DNA of 64,000 nucleotides from Xiphydria camelus. Its lineage: Eukaryota; Arthropoda; Insecta; Hymenoptera; Xiphydriidae. A model generated the notes under the pieces. The model saw only the letters and a program-made list of their open reading frames with translations, was not told where the DNA came from and ran no database searches. The DNA is taken from assembly GCA_963678675.1 (NCBI GenBank), contig OY783201.1, forward strand, positions 13,777,712 through 13,841,711, written 5' to 3'. Numbering within the stretch: the stretch's first letter is position 1; every line of letters begins with the position of its first letter. Shown one piece after another: positions 11,335 through 22,948 of this stretch. The translations under genes were made by a program, and so were the position numbers.

Positions 11335-11660
11335 TTAAAAAAAATATTCATACCTTTAAATTCAATTTGTAATTTATAGACGTACCTATTCAATATCACG
11401 CGAAAGTGAAGATGGCCAAAAAATTAATTATTCCCTGAGTTACAAGTGCGTTTCTCTCTGCATGATTGTGACGTCATCGAAAAGCCAGAGATACACTTAT
11501 GCGCCAGATAGCCTTGCAAGACCGTGTTGCACACAGCTGCATTTTTAAATATCGCTTTCCATCTTATACAAGGCGGAAAATGAAAAAATACGGAGTGAAT
11601 AAATTGGATTACAAATCTGCCGTAAAAAGAATGAATAAAGAGACCGAATTTGATAACGAA
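11335..11660 (-). repeat. Family G repeat, inverted copy
   Basis: Text CATACCTTTAAATTCAATTTGTAATTTATAGACG, then AGTTACAAGTGCGTTTCTCTCTGCATGATTGTGACGTCATCGAAAAGCCAGAGA, then GGCGGAAAATGAAAAAATACGGAGTGAATAA. All three blocks recur in order at 35550 and 47995. The open frame at 11499-11687 lies largely in the repeat and is not called. Confidence 0.75.
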
Positions 11661-12454
11661 GCGGTGGAAGATGTAATTAATTTGTAAATTAAGTATTGCA
11701 GAAATAGCAAAGAACTGCAGTCACACATTATACGTATTTACATCGAAAGAAAAATTTGTATTTTTAATATTCTTTTACTCTGCAGCGTTGTTCTGGAGGA
11801 AATATCGAGTTTCGATACATTAGCCGAAGTGGGTACTCGTGGATATACGCGCAAAGCGAAATACATTCGTATCGCCCTACGCTGCTGAGTGGCTGCGGGA
11901 CTTTTAGCGCCGAAGTGTCAGGGCACTGATAAGCCAAAGGCATTAATTTCACGCCGCGGTCCCCGGCCGCCCTGGCCCCTACTCGCCTAATACAATTATG
12001 TTATAACCCCTTGCCAACTCGGCACCCTCGACGATTCCCGCCGCGCCGGCCGCGCGGAGCATCTCGGGTGTGGGGTCGCGCGGAAACCGAAACGTTTATT
12101 TCGAACGCGATACGACTGCGGTTATTCAGCCGCCCGCCACCCGCAACGTGTAGTCTACCTACGTAATCTCGGCAGCGAAATTGCTTTGTCGGTGTTTGCG
12201 AATTATTGTAATGTACCGGGCTATAATTTTTCGTAGTGTACCTATGTAGTGGGAAATGCGCTCTTCTTTAGTTTGCTTTGGCGATTCGAGCGAGTCGCCG
12301 ATAGTATTATTTGTACGTTCTCAAATTTTTCGGGACTTTCGTTCAATATTTTAAAAGAATTCTACACATTTTTTTTTCTATTTTCTCCAATATTTTTCAA
12401 TAAATCTTCAGATTTTTTCAAAGCGGCGAAAACGTATATATTTTGAATCCCGTA
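11661..12454. other. Intronic DNA with CpG-rich centre
   Basis: Bases 11940-12170 are GC-rich and repeat-free. No gene is evident. Some regulatory role is possible but unsupported. Confidence 0.3.
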
Positions 12455-12530
12455 CTTGTTGCACGTACTTGAAATATATTTTATTATATATTTCAAATAC
12501 ATATACTTACATAACTTTTCCATGAATCAA
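12455..12530. repeat. Fragment of repeat family J
   Basis: GTACTTGAAATATATTTTATTATATATTTCAAATACATATACTTACATAACTTTTCC matches parts of the copies at 22000 and 30180. Confidence 0.5.
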
Positions 12531-12615
12531 ATGCATTATTGCACGCAAGTATCGCCCCCCCCCCCCCCTAACCACGACGTGCCTCTCTCAGAAGCATAGT
12601 TTATATACACTATAA

Positions 12616-12742
12616 GGCCCAGTTGCACAACTCCGGTTTAACTATAATCCTTGGTTGGTTGCTATGATTCCAGCCTTGCTATTGGCTACTCCATAGCAAC
12701 TAACCAGAGATTATAGTTAAACCTGAGTTGTACAACTGGGCC
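12616..12742. mobile_element. PIF/Harbinger-like MITE
   Basis: The ends are GGCCCAGTTGCACAACTCCGGTTTAACTATAATC and the inverse GATTATAGTTAAACCTGAGTTGTACAACTGGGCC. TAA duplications lie on both sides (12613-12615 and 12743-12745). A TAA/TTA-type 3-bp duplication with GG(G/C)CC-type ends is typical of PIF/Harbinger MITEs. It is 127 bp and non-coding. Confidence 0.85.
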
Positions 12743-14249
12743 TAAGAGAAATGTTTAGGTTGCACAGTAGTTACGAGTAGTATAGCTTTGACAGCTATAC
12801 TTTAAGACTAAGTGACAGGTGAGTTAGACGGTATAGGTAATATAGCAATACCTATCAAATATGACAAGAGCAGTACGCATTGCTGAAATGACTATAAGTA
12901 TAGTTGAAATAGCTATTTATATCGTGGTAAAATAGGAATGAGTATTGCTGAGGCAAACAGAAATGTATTCTTGTATTAATAAATTACTGGTATCGCCATG
13001 CAATCTATTATATAAAATTTCTTTCAGTGTAGAGTACGAATCAAACCGCGCGACGCGAAAAATGTTTCCACCGGATCGCTGCGAACGAAAGAGGGAAAAA
13101 CGAATCGCGTTGCATAATTGAAAACCTCGCCGCAACCGGTAGCTCGCGCGATATGATTTGATAAGTTATGTCAACCGCTCGTTAGTTAATTGTGAGAGTC
13201 ACTCGTTTAGTGTCGAAGCTGCGCGTACGCGCTGCAAATATAACCAACCGCTCGCGCGGTGTCGACTATGGGTGCGGAGTGTAGCGATACAATGTATTGT
13301 AGTAGCCGGGTGTCCAGTGAATGCCCTTCATTTCCATACTTCGACCGCGGCGGCGCGCCGGTGGTCAGTGAGAGCGGATAACCAGATTATTTGACCCTCG
13401 CGGTCCGTTCGCAAGCTCCGTTAATTCTCGAAAAATCGGGGCGGGGGGTTCGCTCTCTTTCGCCGGGGAAACTAAACGACGTGTCCTCTTTGTTCGAATA
13501 GTTTACGTGCTTTGGAAAATCTTGTGTAGTTAAAGCTTTTATACCGGAACGATCTTGAAAATTGATGTAATCGCGTAACGCGTACTGGTGCTCTATACAG
13601 ATTTTTACTCCGGTGCATTTCGCCATATTTAAATAAACAGTTGTTAACTATACGATATAGCGATGCAATTATTAATTTCTATACGACGGGGGGTACGTAG
13701 TAAAACATACTTACGTGTGGAATTTCTCCTTGCAATTTCTGGTCGGTAGGAAAGTAATAATTAAGATTACGAGAGTACCTTCGTAGATGACCTTTGGCCT
13801 AGATTTTCACATTGAAATAAATAGTTTTACGCGTACCTATTAAGCAATTTTTGATCTTTCATGAAATTGTCTGAGCGAAGATGACCGTTGCATCCATTGT
13901 ATGCAAGTTTCAGGAAGAATAATGTTATTTCAGACTGGAATGTCTGAAAAAGTCAGGGAATTGTTTTTTTCAAATTATTCACTGTACAAACATCACGTTT
14001 ATGGTAAAAATCGAGTTCCTTCAACGTTTGCCCCTTGATTATTACTCAGAAAAAAGTGAATCGCATGAGTAGCGTTTAGAATAGATTTCAAAACAGGGCC
14101 AATTGCAATAATTTACTATTACAATCATTCATAATTGCAGTAAAAATGATAACCTAGCTCGTAACTCTTTTACAAGTATGATTATAATTTTTACCAAAAT
14201 TCTACAATAAATTGGCTCCGTCCCAAAGTTTATCACAAATCCTTGTTAA
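12743..14249. other. Intronic DNA; 14-C run lies just upstream
   Basis: The region has a CpG-rich part at 13140-13490 with overlapping minor open frames, and AT-rich DNA elsewhere. Text near 13925-13965 (CAGACTGGAATGTCTGAAAAAGTCAGGGAATTG) resembles 58051-58085, suggesting an old dispersed repeat. No gene is called. Confidence 0.3.
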
Positions 14250-14828
14250 CCCTTCGTTGCTCACGTGGGGTGTAGGCTACACCCCAGCCTCCTTTTTTTT
14301 GCATGCCACGGCTAGTTTTTTTTTCGAGGTTGGCACTTTGAGTACCTTTCGGGAACATTTCGTTAAAGAATTTGGCACTAAAAGCGCAGGACAAGACCGA
14401 TTTGTCTCTCCGATAGAACGCCGCAAAGAGTTCAATAGTGATTTTTAACAATCTGTAATTAATTTGATATTTAATATTTTTCTATAAAACTTGTTCCAAT
14501 TTGTTAATGTGTCCTTCGTTAATAAAACGAGAGTATGATAACTATCCTCAGTCTATTATTTATACTATTTTTTTATAAAAATCGGCAGGGAGACCCGAGC
14601 GTCTGAAAACCGAGACCTCGTGTACCGAGAGACTTCGAGTTTTGTTTTCAATTAGAAAATTGCGAAATTTATTTTTTTTTAATGTTTAGATCATTAGGCA
14701 ATATCTCAGCGCTATTAAAAAATTTCCATTTTTCACTAAGAAAACGTCAATTTTTAAATGAGGTGTGGGGTACACCCCCCACACAGGTGAGCTTTTATGT
14801 TTCAAAAACCCACGTGAGTAACGAGAAG
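14250..14828. mobile_element. piggyBac-like non-autonomous element
   Basis: The left end follows TTAA (14246-14249) and reads CCCTTCGTTGCTCACGTGGGGTGTAGGCTACACCCC. The right end carries the inverse pieces GGTGTGGGGTACACCCCCCACAC and CCCACGTGAGTAACGAGAAG. TTAA target sites and CCC-starting ends are hallmarks of piggyBac elements. The right TTAA is lost. There is no transposase; the 78-codon frame at its left is not a recognised protein. Confidence 0.7.
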
Positions 14829-15441
14829 CATTGATATTAGTTCACCGGGGCAACAGTTTATGAATATTTAACAAATATTTCCCGCGAATCGCGCGGCATT
14901 CCGACGGACACGCCTGAACTTTCGAATCGGCGGGCGTTCGCCTCGAAAAAAAAAAGCCATCCGCAAAGCACACTGCACCGCAACCAACGCTCACACGTGA
15001 CACCGCGCGTCCGCCCGCGGTGCCCACGCGCCGTGCGTTTCGCGCGCGTCGTACATAACGCGCAAGCGGATCCGTGTATAGTTTCAGCGGGCGCGCGCAG
15101 TCAAAGTGTGAATGACGGTTAATTGTAACGCGCGGCACGCGCCTCCGTATATCGCCGCGGCGCGTTCCACTCCGGGAGTCCACGCGCTCTTGTTGATCGC
15201 CCATGTGCGACAGTCACGCTGAATGTGGCACGCGTGAAAGGATTACTCGAGTTAATCTCGCCCGCGGAGTCCCGTCAATACAAGCTCGTTATGTCACTTT
15301 TGACGTCGGTGGCCGTCGCTCGGAACGACTACACCGGTCCGCCGATCCCCTCCCCCGGCTTTGTCTTCGACTCGCATCGTCCCCCTCTCGTCCCGAGGAT
15401 CGCCGGATATAGGCCAGTCGCCAGAGACGTGAAGCATTACC
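14829..15441. other. CpG-rich intronic block
   Basis: GC-rich with many CGCG sites. Antiparallel open frames on both strands are best explained by composition. No gene is called. Confidence 0.3.
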
Positions 15442-16373
15442 CAATTAGGAGCAGGTAGATTAACGGATGAATGGGTTCAATTAGGTATAAAGAGGAACTC
15501 GGTTTGTACGAGCGATTTTGTACATCTGTCGCTATATCTCTGAAACTGTGCTAAAATACCTGCGATCGTAGAGCACTGTCTTTTTCTATATTTTATAACG
15601 AAGAAAACGCAACCGCGCGGAACTCGCTGGGATAAATAGTTTTAGATGTATCGAGGTTCAAAGTTGAACTAAGAATGACTAAAATTGGTCGAAAGTCGAT
15701 TCTTTCGTATGTTGCCTCGTCAATTGTTTCCAGTGCCTTGGACAAGATAAGTGTATACCGCATTATTTAAACTAGATTATTTAACGAAGAAAACGCGACC
15801 TCGCGCAGCCCGCTACGATTAATAGGATCGGAGATATGAAGTCGTAAAGTCGAGTCTCTGCGCCTCGAAAATCCGCGTTGGAAATTAATAGATAAATGTA
15901 AATTTCCATAACTCCGTTCCCGTTAATCGCAGCGAGCTCCGTGAGGTCGCGTTTTCTACGTCATATAGTTTAGTTTAAATAATGTCCTTTTTGCGTTTTC
16001 TTCGTCTGAGGCACCGGAAATGATTGTGACGAGGCAACATGTAAAAGGTAACGATTTTCGAGCGATTCTCCTCATTTTTAGTTCATCTTTGAACCTCTCT
16101 ATCTCTGGAACTATTTAGCGTAACGAGTTGCGCACATGATCGTATTTTCTTCGTCGTAAAAGAGAGAAAAAGACAATACTCTACGACTTTGGTGTATTTC
16201 TGCACAGTGTCCGAGATATATAGCATAAAAGTTAAAAAAAATCGCACTCTTCGAGTTTATTTCACTGTATTCCGCTCTGAAATGATCTGTGCAAATCGAG
16301 AGGTTCCTCTAATTTACACCTGCGTAAAAGTGAACCCATTCATCAATTAATCTGCCTGCTTCTTGCTTAATTG
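15442..16373. repeat. ~930-bp foldback element with ~400-bp inverted arms
   Basis: The left arm starts CAATTAGGAGCAGGTAGATTAACGGATGAATGGGTTCA and runs past AACGAAGAAAACGC and TTGCCTCGTCA. The right arm carries the same features inverted and in mirror order: GCGTTTTCTTCGT, GACGAGGCAAC, TGAACCCATTCATCAATTAATCTGCCTGC. The axis is near 15900. Each arm also contains repeats of AACGAAGAAAACGC followed by a CGCG-rich phrase. No protein is encoded. The class (Foldback-like or a long-TIR MITE) is undetermined. Confidence 0.85.
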
Positions 16374-18129
16374 TTTAACGTTTAGGTCGATTTTTCACTG
16401 ACAACGAGTCGAGCAATTTTCGTACCGTTTACCGAACCGCGTATATAGGTACCTACCTATACCTCCTCATATTATACTCGCTCGCCGACGCGGGCTCGCT
16501 CAAAATTGTACTCGTACTCGGCACGGCGCGGTGGCGCGTGAGAGCGAGGACGGGCGATATCCCTCGCGCTCTCAACTCGGACCGCGTGCGCGCGCGTTCC
16601 CCACATCCAGCCAGGGACGAGAGGGCAGGCCGCCTCTCGGATCCCGCGCGAGTGGATAATTATTAATCGTTATTTTCGCCAATCACGGCCGTTTATCTCG
16701 AGGCACGCAACGCCAATTATCTATCGGCGCGGCGGCGGCGGCGGCGGCGCTCTCTCGAACCTCGGAGCAGCGAAGAACCGCAAGAGTGAGTCTAGTCCAG
16801 GCCCGAGTTTGCGCTTCTCGCGCGATCCGTGGGCCCGACCCCGCGGGGCCCGTTCCGGTCGCGCCGCCGCACAAGCGAAAGGGTTGCGTACGCCTCACGG
16901 TACGGTTAACACGCGGCAATTATTAGCTTTCCGACTGCCGTACCTACGGCTCTTATTTCATTCCCGCGTTTCCGCGTTGCGGCAGCGACGGGAGAGGAGG
17001 CGCGCGCGCGCGAGTATATACGCATCGTACGTAAATTAACGCGAACGGGGAAATTAATTATCGTCGATGGTATCGATGCCGCGCGGTGAAAAGAAGAGGC
17101 GTGCACACCCGAGACTGTAGGATATGGCTGCAATGCGTATACGTAGGTACGCGTTTAAAAGGCGGGATGTTCGGTCGGATGGGAAATGCATCGGAGATCG
17201 TCCAATCGGGAATCGATTTGCCGCAGGTGAGAAGGCTTCGTTCGTGGGAATTATGTTGGTGGCGGATTTTCGGAGAGAGAATATTTACACCTGCAGTTCG
17301 CGATACTCACATGATCGTGGATGATTTTTTGACTCGTGGGATTTCAATTAGGTAGTTCCTCTAGATTGGACTGATTAAAGAAATAGAATTCAGTCAACCT
17401 AAAATGCTGTTAGTTGACTTTTTTTTATAGTTCCCTCTTCCTCTTCAGCCTTATAGAGCCTCTTCAGGGTTTGATATGGAGGCCTTGTTAAGAAATAAGC
17501 AGGCTTTGTTAATGAAAACTCGAGAGGGCATTATCGGGACATTTCAAGGCTTCCTTATTATTAAACTCTGATCTACATACAATTAAGGCCTTATTGAGGC
17601 ATTTCTATCGGGGCCCGATTAATTGGCTTTAAAAAGGGCTTAGCTCACGAAACGTTACATTTCCTCATCAGGACCCGATTATAAATTAGGCTCTTTTATT
17701 ACAGCCCTAAGACAATTTCTACACGGGATGTATTTCTTCACACTGATTTCGAAGGTCATCAGCTTATCAAGGACATCTCCATGCAATACCGAAATATCGG
17801 TGATTTTATGGGAGGATAAAAATTTTCTCGTACGTAAATCGCTGAAGTTTATAAATTTGAGTATGGCTATATTTCAATTACAGTATGAATTCGATAACTA
17901 TGTTTTTTCATAATCAGGATGGAAAAATATGTAGCATTGGGTCATCAAACATAAGATTCCTAGAAATTTCGATTTTTTAAAAAATGTCAAACGTTTCGAT
18001 CGATCAAGGTAATGTTTAACTCTTAATTTGTTAAATATTTTATCGAATGAAATATTTCTTCCGATACATTGATTACTTTTTTATTGAATTATGTAATTCA
18101 ATTTTGTTTCATCAGTAGGTACACCAATA
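16374..18129. other. CpG-rich (16440-17340) then AT-rich intronic DNA
   Basis: It includes a (CGG)n run at 16725-16749 and homeodomain-like TAAT sites in GGATAATTATTAATCGTTATTTTCGCCAATCACGG (about 16653-16687). Bases 17400-17710 hold several loosely repeated AGGCCTT/AAGGCCTTA phrases. Open frames overlap on both strands with no domain, and no gene is supported. Confidence 0.35.
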
Positions 18130-18391
18130 CACAGAGGAATAAAGTTGATTAATAGGTGACAAGTATAATATATTTTTAAATACTGCGAAATAAATATTTG
18201 GTTGGAACAAGAAAATATATGTGTTAATGGTTAGAATATCTATTTTATTCAGATAGTTGTTTCGAAACATTTTATCGTGTCAAATAAATATTGTAATGAT
18301 TAACGATTATTTGTTTGGCTCAGCGAAACGGTTATTTCCTTATATCCAAATAATCATTTATTAATTAAAATAATAAATTGTCTTCTCAGTC
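18130..18391. mobile_element. CACTGAG-type MITE, diverged
   Basis: Left end CACAGAGGAATAAAGTTGATTAAT preceded by TA; right end AAATTGTCTTCTCAGT. Internal text GTGTCAAATAAATATTGTAATGATTAACGA matches the elements at 19895 and 58911. Confidence 0.65.
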
Positions 18392-19567
18392 TTTATCTTC
18401 GGCGTCTGTTTAAAGTCACGTTAATTCGTACAGGCTGAGGGGCCGGGAATTTGAGGATTTTTAGTACTTTTTTTACCTTTCCCCTCCCCAAGGAGGGAGG
18501 ATAAAAATACTTCTCGAAAACGACATTTTAAAAGCGTTCCGTCAAAGGATACGCAACTTTTGCGAACTCCCTAATGACATTATTTCTTTTCTTTCCAATA
18601 TACAATCGTCTGGCACATCCACCACCTCCTCTCTCCCCAACCGAGGCGCGATAAAACTTCTCACTTACGCGATTCAAATTCACCCCTTTCGCTCGACAAA
18701 TCGCAAAGTTTACCTGGACCCTCCCCCCTCGTTGTTCGGGCCAAACGAAGTTTCAAACTCCTCGAAAATCGGATCTATCGCGCGGCGACTGTCGCGCTCG
18801 CCTTTGAGAGCGCGCTTATTTCCCGCGTACGCGACGCGCGACGGCTGCTGCGTAAGATCGAGAAATGGATCCCCGTGAAATTCATGCGTTTTGTCGAGGA
18901 GTCAACGGTTTTTTTTCTCATACATTTTAGCGCCATTGTAACCGCGCGCGCGCAAATATCGCCCACCGTGCGCTCTACTCCTCGGCCCCTGAATGCGGCG
19001 CCGTGCGATGCCGAGATTACAATGTCGCAGAAGTGACGTCGCGGAACGTGACGCGGAGAAATCGGCAGACGGACAATTGTAGCCGGCAGTCACTTGAATA
19101 AATATCAATCATAAGACCGCGACGGAAGGAAATATTATTTTCATATTCGGGGCTATTTTGTCGGGCAGCTGGGCGACACAATACGCGTAATCCAATAACG
19201 CCGGCGTGTCCGCCCCGTAAAGGATCGGCCGATCCCAGGAGGTGAATGCGAGAGCGAGGGCCGGCTGAGGCGACGAGCCATCGGCGGCACCCTCTCTGCC
19301 GTCTTCCGCGCGGGCTGATGGCGGGCTATACCTGACGGAGGAGCGTCCTCGTGGAGTTTAGCTTCTCGATACTTGTATAGTCGAACGCATGCGGATAGAG
19401 AAACGTAAGCTGCAGAGTGGAGAGAGATTTGAGATGCTCTCTCTTTTTTCAGTTTTCGGTGCTAGACTCTACAGAGTCTCTGAATATATCGAGAGACTTA
19501 GTAGAGCCTCGTGCCGAAGACTTCGAAAAGAAGGAATTTTTCACCCCGATCAGTAGGGGGGTACACT
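18392..19567. other. CpG-rich intronic block
   Basis: From about 18600 to 19400 the sequence is GC-rich, with short overlapping frames on both strands and no domain. Nothing is called. Confidence 0.3.
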
Positions 19568-19872
19568 ATAAAAAATATTTATATTTTTACTATACTTTTA
19601 TATTAAGCTTTTTTCGAATACGTAATTACGGACATTAATATATACCGTAGTTATGAAAGTTAATGTATTTCCTTATGAAACTAACCTTGGAAGTTTGATA
19701 ACGGAGTACATTAGTTTTCATAATTACATGGCGAATAAAAGCTTTATATACAATTATTATATTAAATTTAATACAAATTTGTTCATTAGCATACGCTGTA
19801 AAAATTGTGTTTTAAATATAATTTTATATAAAGCGATTTCCCCAGTACGTGATTATAAAAATTAATATATCT
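19568..19872. repeat. Family A repeats, one full and one partial
   Basis: A first arm has AAGCTTTTTTCGAATACGTAATTACGG. A second, inverted, has CATAATTACATGGCGAATAAAAGCTTTATATACAATTATTATATTAAATTTAATAC. A further partial unit ends AGTACGTGATTATAAAAATTAATATA. The match to other copies is strong. Confidence 0.7.
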
Positions 19873-19894
19873 TATGAGAAGATATATGCTGGTT

Positions 19895-20056
19895 ATTAGA
19901 ATGTTTATTTCATTCAAATAGTTGCCTCGAAACATTAAATTGTGTCAAGTAAATATTACATTAGTTTACAAATATTTGCTGGGTCCAATAGAATATTTAT
20001 TTTGCTGCATTTAAATAAACATTTATCATACCTACAAGTAAATTATTTTCTCAGTG
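19895..20056. repeat. Fragment of CACTGAG-type MITE
   Basis: ATTAGAATGTTTATTTCATTCAAATAGTTGCCTCGAAACATTAAATTGTGTCAAGTAAATATT is shared with 18240 and 59000. The right end is AAATTATTTTCTCAGTGT. The left end is replaced by family A DNA. Confidence 0.6.
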
Positions 20057-21404
20057 TTCTTGGCTAATTCAAATAATCATCGATATTATAATGAGAAAAC
20101 TGTTTATGCATAGCTAATAAATTTAGGTCAGGTATGTTTGAATATGCGAAATATTTTTTTATATTTTGGGCCAAGCACAAATCCATATTTGATTACCATA
20201 GGTATGGCGATATTTACCTACTTGTCATTAAATGCTTCGAGAAAATCGTTCGAATGAAGTAAACATTCTAATAATGTCCTAACAAAATATAGTTCTCATC
20301 GTATGTGAGAAGACATTTATTAACTGTAATAAACAGTTTTCTTGGCGTGCTAAAAGCAGCAATTGTAAAGTTATAATTACGCGTATCTCTAGATACCTAT
20401 CCATTTCTTTATTCACTGCTCACCGGCGATTGCAAGCCTCCTATAACTCGTTTGCGTTATTCTCTTCGCCTAAACCCGTTCGAGGTGCCCACATGTACTC
20501 GCAATTAAGCACGAATGTACGCGCATAGATACGCGCGCGTAGTGTTGTAACTTTTCGCGCGGGTGAATACGCAACGTAACGCGTACCTATATAGGATTAC
20601 GCATTATTATTCGTGGCTCGGGCCAGTGCGCATTCCACCGGCACCGTGTGCCAAATCGGATAACCGGCTCGACAATAGGCGGGGAGGTTAAGCGTGTTTG
20701 CCCTTCTCTCGAAGGCCCATTCACGCCACAATGGGCCTCGGAACGCTTTTCAGCTCCCCCCTCTCGCGTCCACGAAAATGCGCAAGACTCGCGCGCGCGC
20801 GCTTTTTCCTCCCGGCATTCAGACTCCGACCACCGGGCCTCGACGCCACAAGAGCCGCGTCGTCGACGTCGCGTCGTCGTTGCTCTCTGCCTCCCCAGTC
20901 GAAGTTCGCGCGCGCGCGGTTTGTCCGCATCCGCCACAATGAGTCTAATCAGCCGTAGCGTGTATATAGACACAATCGACAACAAACCGTATTTCATTCC
21001 GTGCGAGAAGGAGACGATCTTTATCTCGGGGTCCTCGAGGATCCTTTCGGCGGCGCGGGAAGACGGTCGAAAGTACCCATGGACGCGTGCGCGCACGCGT
21101 CGCGGTAGATCTTGGCGACCAGATGTCGAGTCTCTCGAACACGAGTCGTTTCTTGTAGCTATGGGCAAGCTGAGGAAGCGCGTCTCGCGGTGTCTTTCGT
21201 CACGGGACCGTGGATAGGCGGGGGGACAACTTTTTTCGATCAGATAAATTCATACGAATGTCCTTTGTAGATTGTATACATATGTACCTATGCATAATAT
21301 TTAAAGCTAAGTAGAAATCCGTTGACAGACGAGACGTCGATTTGGTACTTGTTTACAAGTAGATTGTAACAATTGATTGGATATTAAGAAAAAGATGTGC
21401 TTGA
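20057..21404. other. Intronic DNA, strongly CpG-rich at 20450-21240
   Basis: Two long frames (193 codons minus, 189 codons plus) lie exactly opposite each other, together with four more. Their arginine- and serine-rich translations match no known domain. This pattern comes from GC-rich sequence without stops, so none is called. Confidence 0.35.
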
Positions 21405-21631
21405 TTGAAACAAATTTTGCTTGAATGAGATTGAAAAGAGTGTGCTTGAATAAAATGTAATAATTGAATATTTTAATAGCATATTTACCTATTTGATTCG
21501 AATGAATATCGATTAGATCGATGATATCAGTCTGTAAAATCGGTGCTCATTTAAATCGCAAATAATATACTATTAGAAATATTGAATTTTCATATTTATT
21601 TTAAATAAACACGATTTTTTTCTCAGTGCAA
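21405..21631. repeat. CACTGAG-type MITE remnant
   Basis: The right end AATAAACACGATTTTTTTCTCAGTG is clear, and the internal text TTGAAACAAATTTTGCTTGAAT fits the group. The left end is not preserved. Confidence 0.45.
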
Positions 21632-21739
21632 CGACGATTCTTTGTCGTACGAAGGTGTATTCCCCGCGGAAAGGTTATGTATTTTTGAGATATATAAAAA
21701 AGTATTTTATATAAGACATATAGCTACTTATTTTTAATT

Positions 21740-21903
21740 AACTCGAATCACAATTATCTCATTACCTATGAGCTTTTGGCTCATATTTGTGTAATACTTT
21801 TTTGAAAATTACATTTTTATCTACAATAAAGTCTTATATCGACGTAGGCCGAAAGCTCATGCATAATGAGATAATAGTGATTGAAGTTTTTTTCCTGGCG
21901 AGC
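21740..21903. repeat. Family H inverted-repeat element
   Basis: ATTATCTCATTACCTATGAGCTTTTGGCTCATATTTGTGTAATACTTTT is mirrored by TCTTATATCGACGTAGGCCGAAAGCTCATGCATAATGAGATAATAGTGATTGAAG. The copy at 45282 is complete, and diverged copies lie at 27024 and 52058. Confidence 0.75.
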
Positions 21904-21999
21904 AAGTTTAGCCTCATTTGGTAAATACCTACATGAAAAAATAAGTATTCGAAATGTATGCGTTTTTGTCGCTTTCTATATACTTACTTCACGAGTACT

Positions 22000-22200
22000 T
22001 AAAATATATTTTGGATATATTTAATATATCTGTTGAGTATACGAAGAAACAATATATTTATATATATAATCACAATATATTTGAAAATATTTGCTGCAGT
22101 GGGAAATATTCTTTCCACTCTAAATATTAATAATATATCAAATATATTTTAAGTACCAGCGAATTGCTGGCGGCAAAAATATATATAGGTAGGTACCTAT
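22000..22200. repeat. Repeat family J, AT-rich
   Basis: GAGTACTTAAAATATATTTTGGATATATTTAA is mirrored by AAATATATTTTAAGTAC, and the right side ends GGCGGCAAAAATATATATA. The copy at 30180 shares the GCGGCAAAAA(A/T).TATATA border. Confidence 0.55.
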
Positions 22201-22948
22201 ATTTCGAATACTCGTTACATATAATAACATTTTGTTTATATCTCAAATATATCACTTTTCCGTGGTGGATAAAATAGCTTCGACCGCGTTACACAAGCGC
22301 ATTCGCGCGATAATGCATCCGCAACCTCATCGCCGTCCGAGGCCGAACCTCAAGAGTCATCCTCGATGGAATTCCTCGGAGAGCAAAGGCTCCCGAGTAC
22401 CTCCATCCGTCTCGCTACAACACCGCGCGGCCTATTGAAAACGGCCGGGCCATTTAAACGCCCCCACCGCGTTCGTATTCGAGGAAGAAAAAAAATAGTC
22501 GGATCTTTATCTCGCTAGAACGAGCACGCGACGCGCAAGACACGGGGGTGTGGACAACGGTCTCGAACGTGTATAAGTCTTGATCCGAGAGCGCGCGCGC
22601 TTTCCTCGCGGCGCAGCTGTTGCTCGCTCGCAGCACGGCCCCCGTCGAGGTATGCCTAGATCGAGAAACGTTTGGCCAAACACTCGTGACGGTCATTATC
22701 TTCGCACGGGCGTTACACCCAAAACACGGTCCATTCTTCGCAGCGCCGGCCGGCGTCCAGTGTCGGCGCGTTACCCGCCTGCCCCAGAGTACAAATCACG
22801 GCCCATTTACTCCATTCACCGCGACGTCGTTTAACGACAGTCCGAGCAAGACGACACCATAAATCTCGCAACGTAGCGCGTGCTCCTGGGATCTCTTTCG
22901 CGTCCGCGTTCGATGGGTATCGCGGCGGGTTTCGGATGCGATGAGTTA
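22201..22948. other. CpG-rich intronic block
   Basis: GC-rich from 22280 with overlapping open frames on both strands and no domains. No gene is called. Confidence 0.3.

Noticed and set aside
20587..21217. Opposed 193- and 189-codon open frames
   Set aside because: They are mirror images of GC-rich sequence without recognisable protein features.
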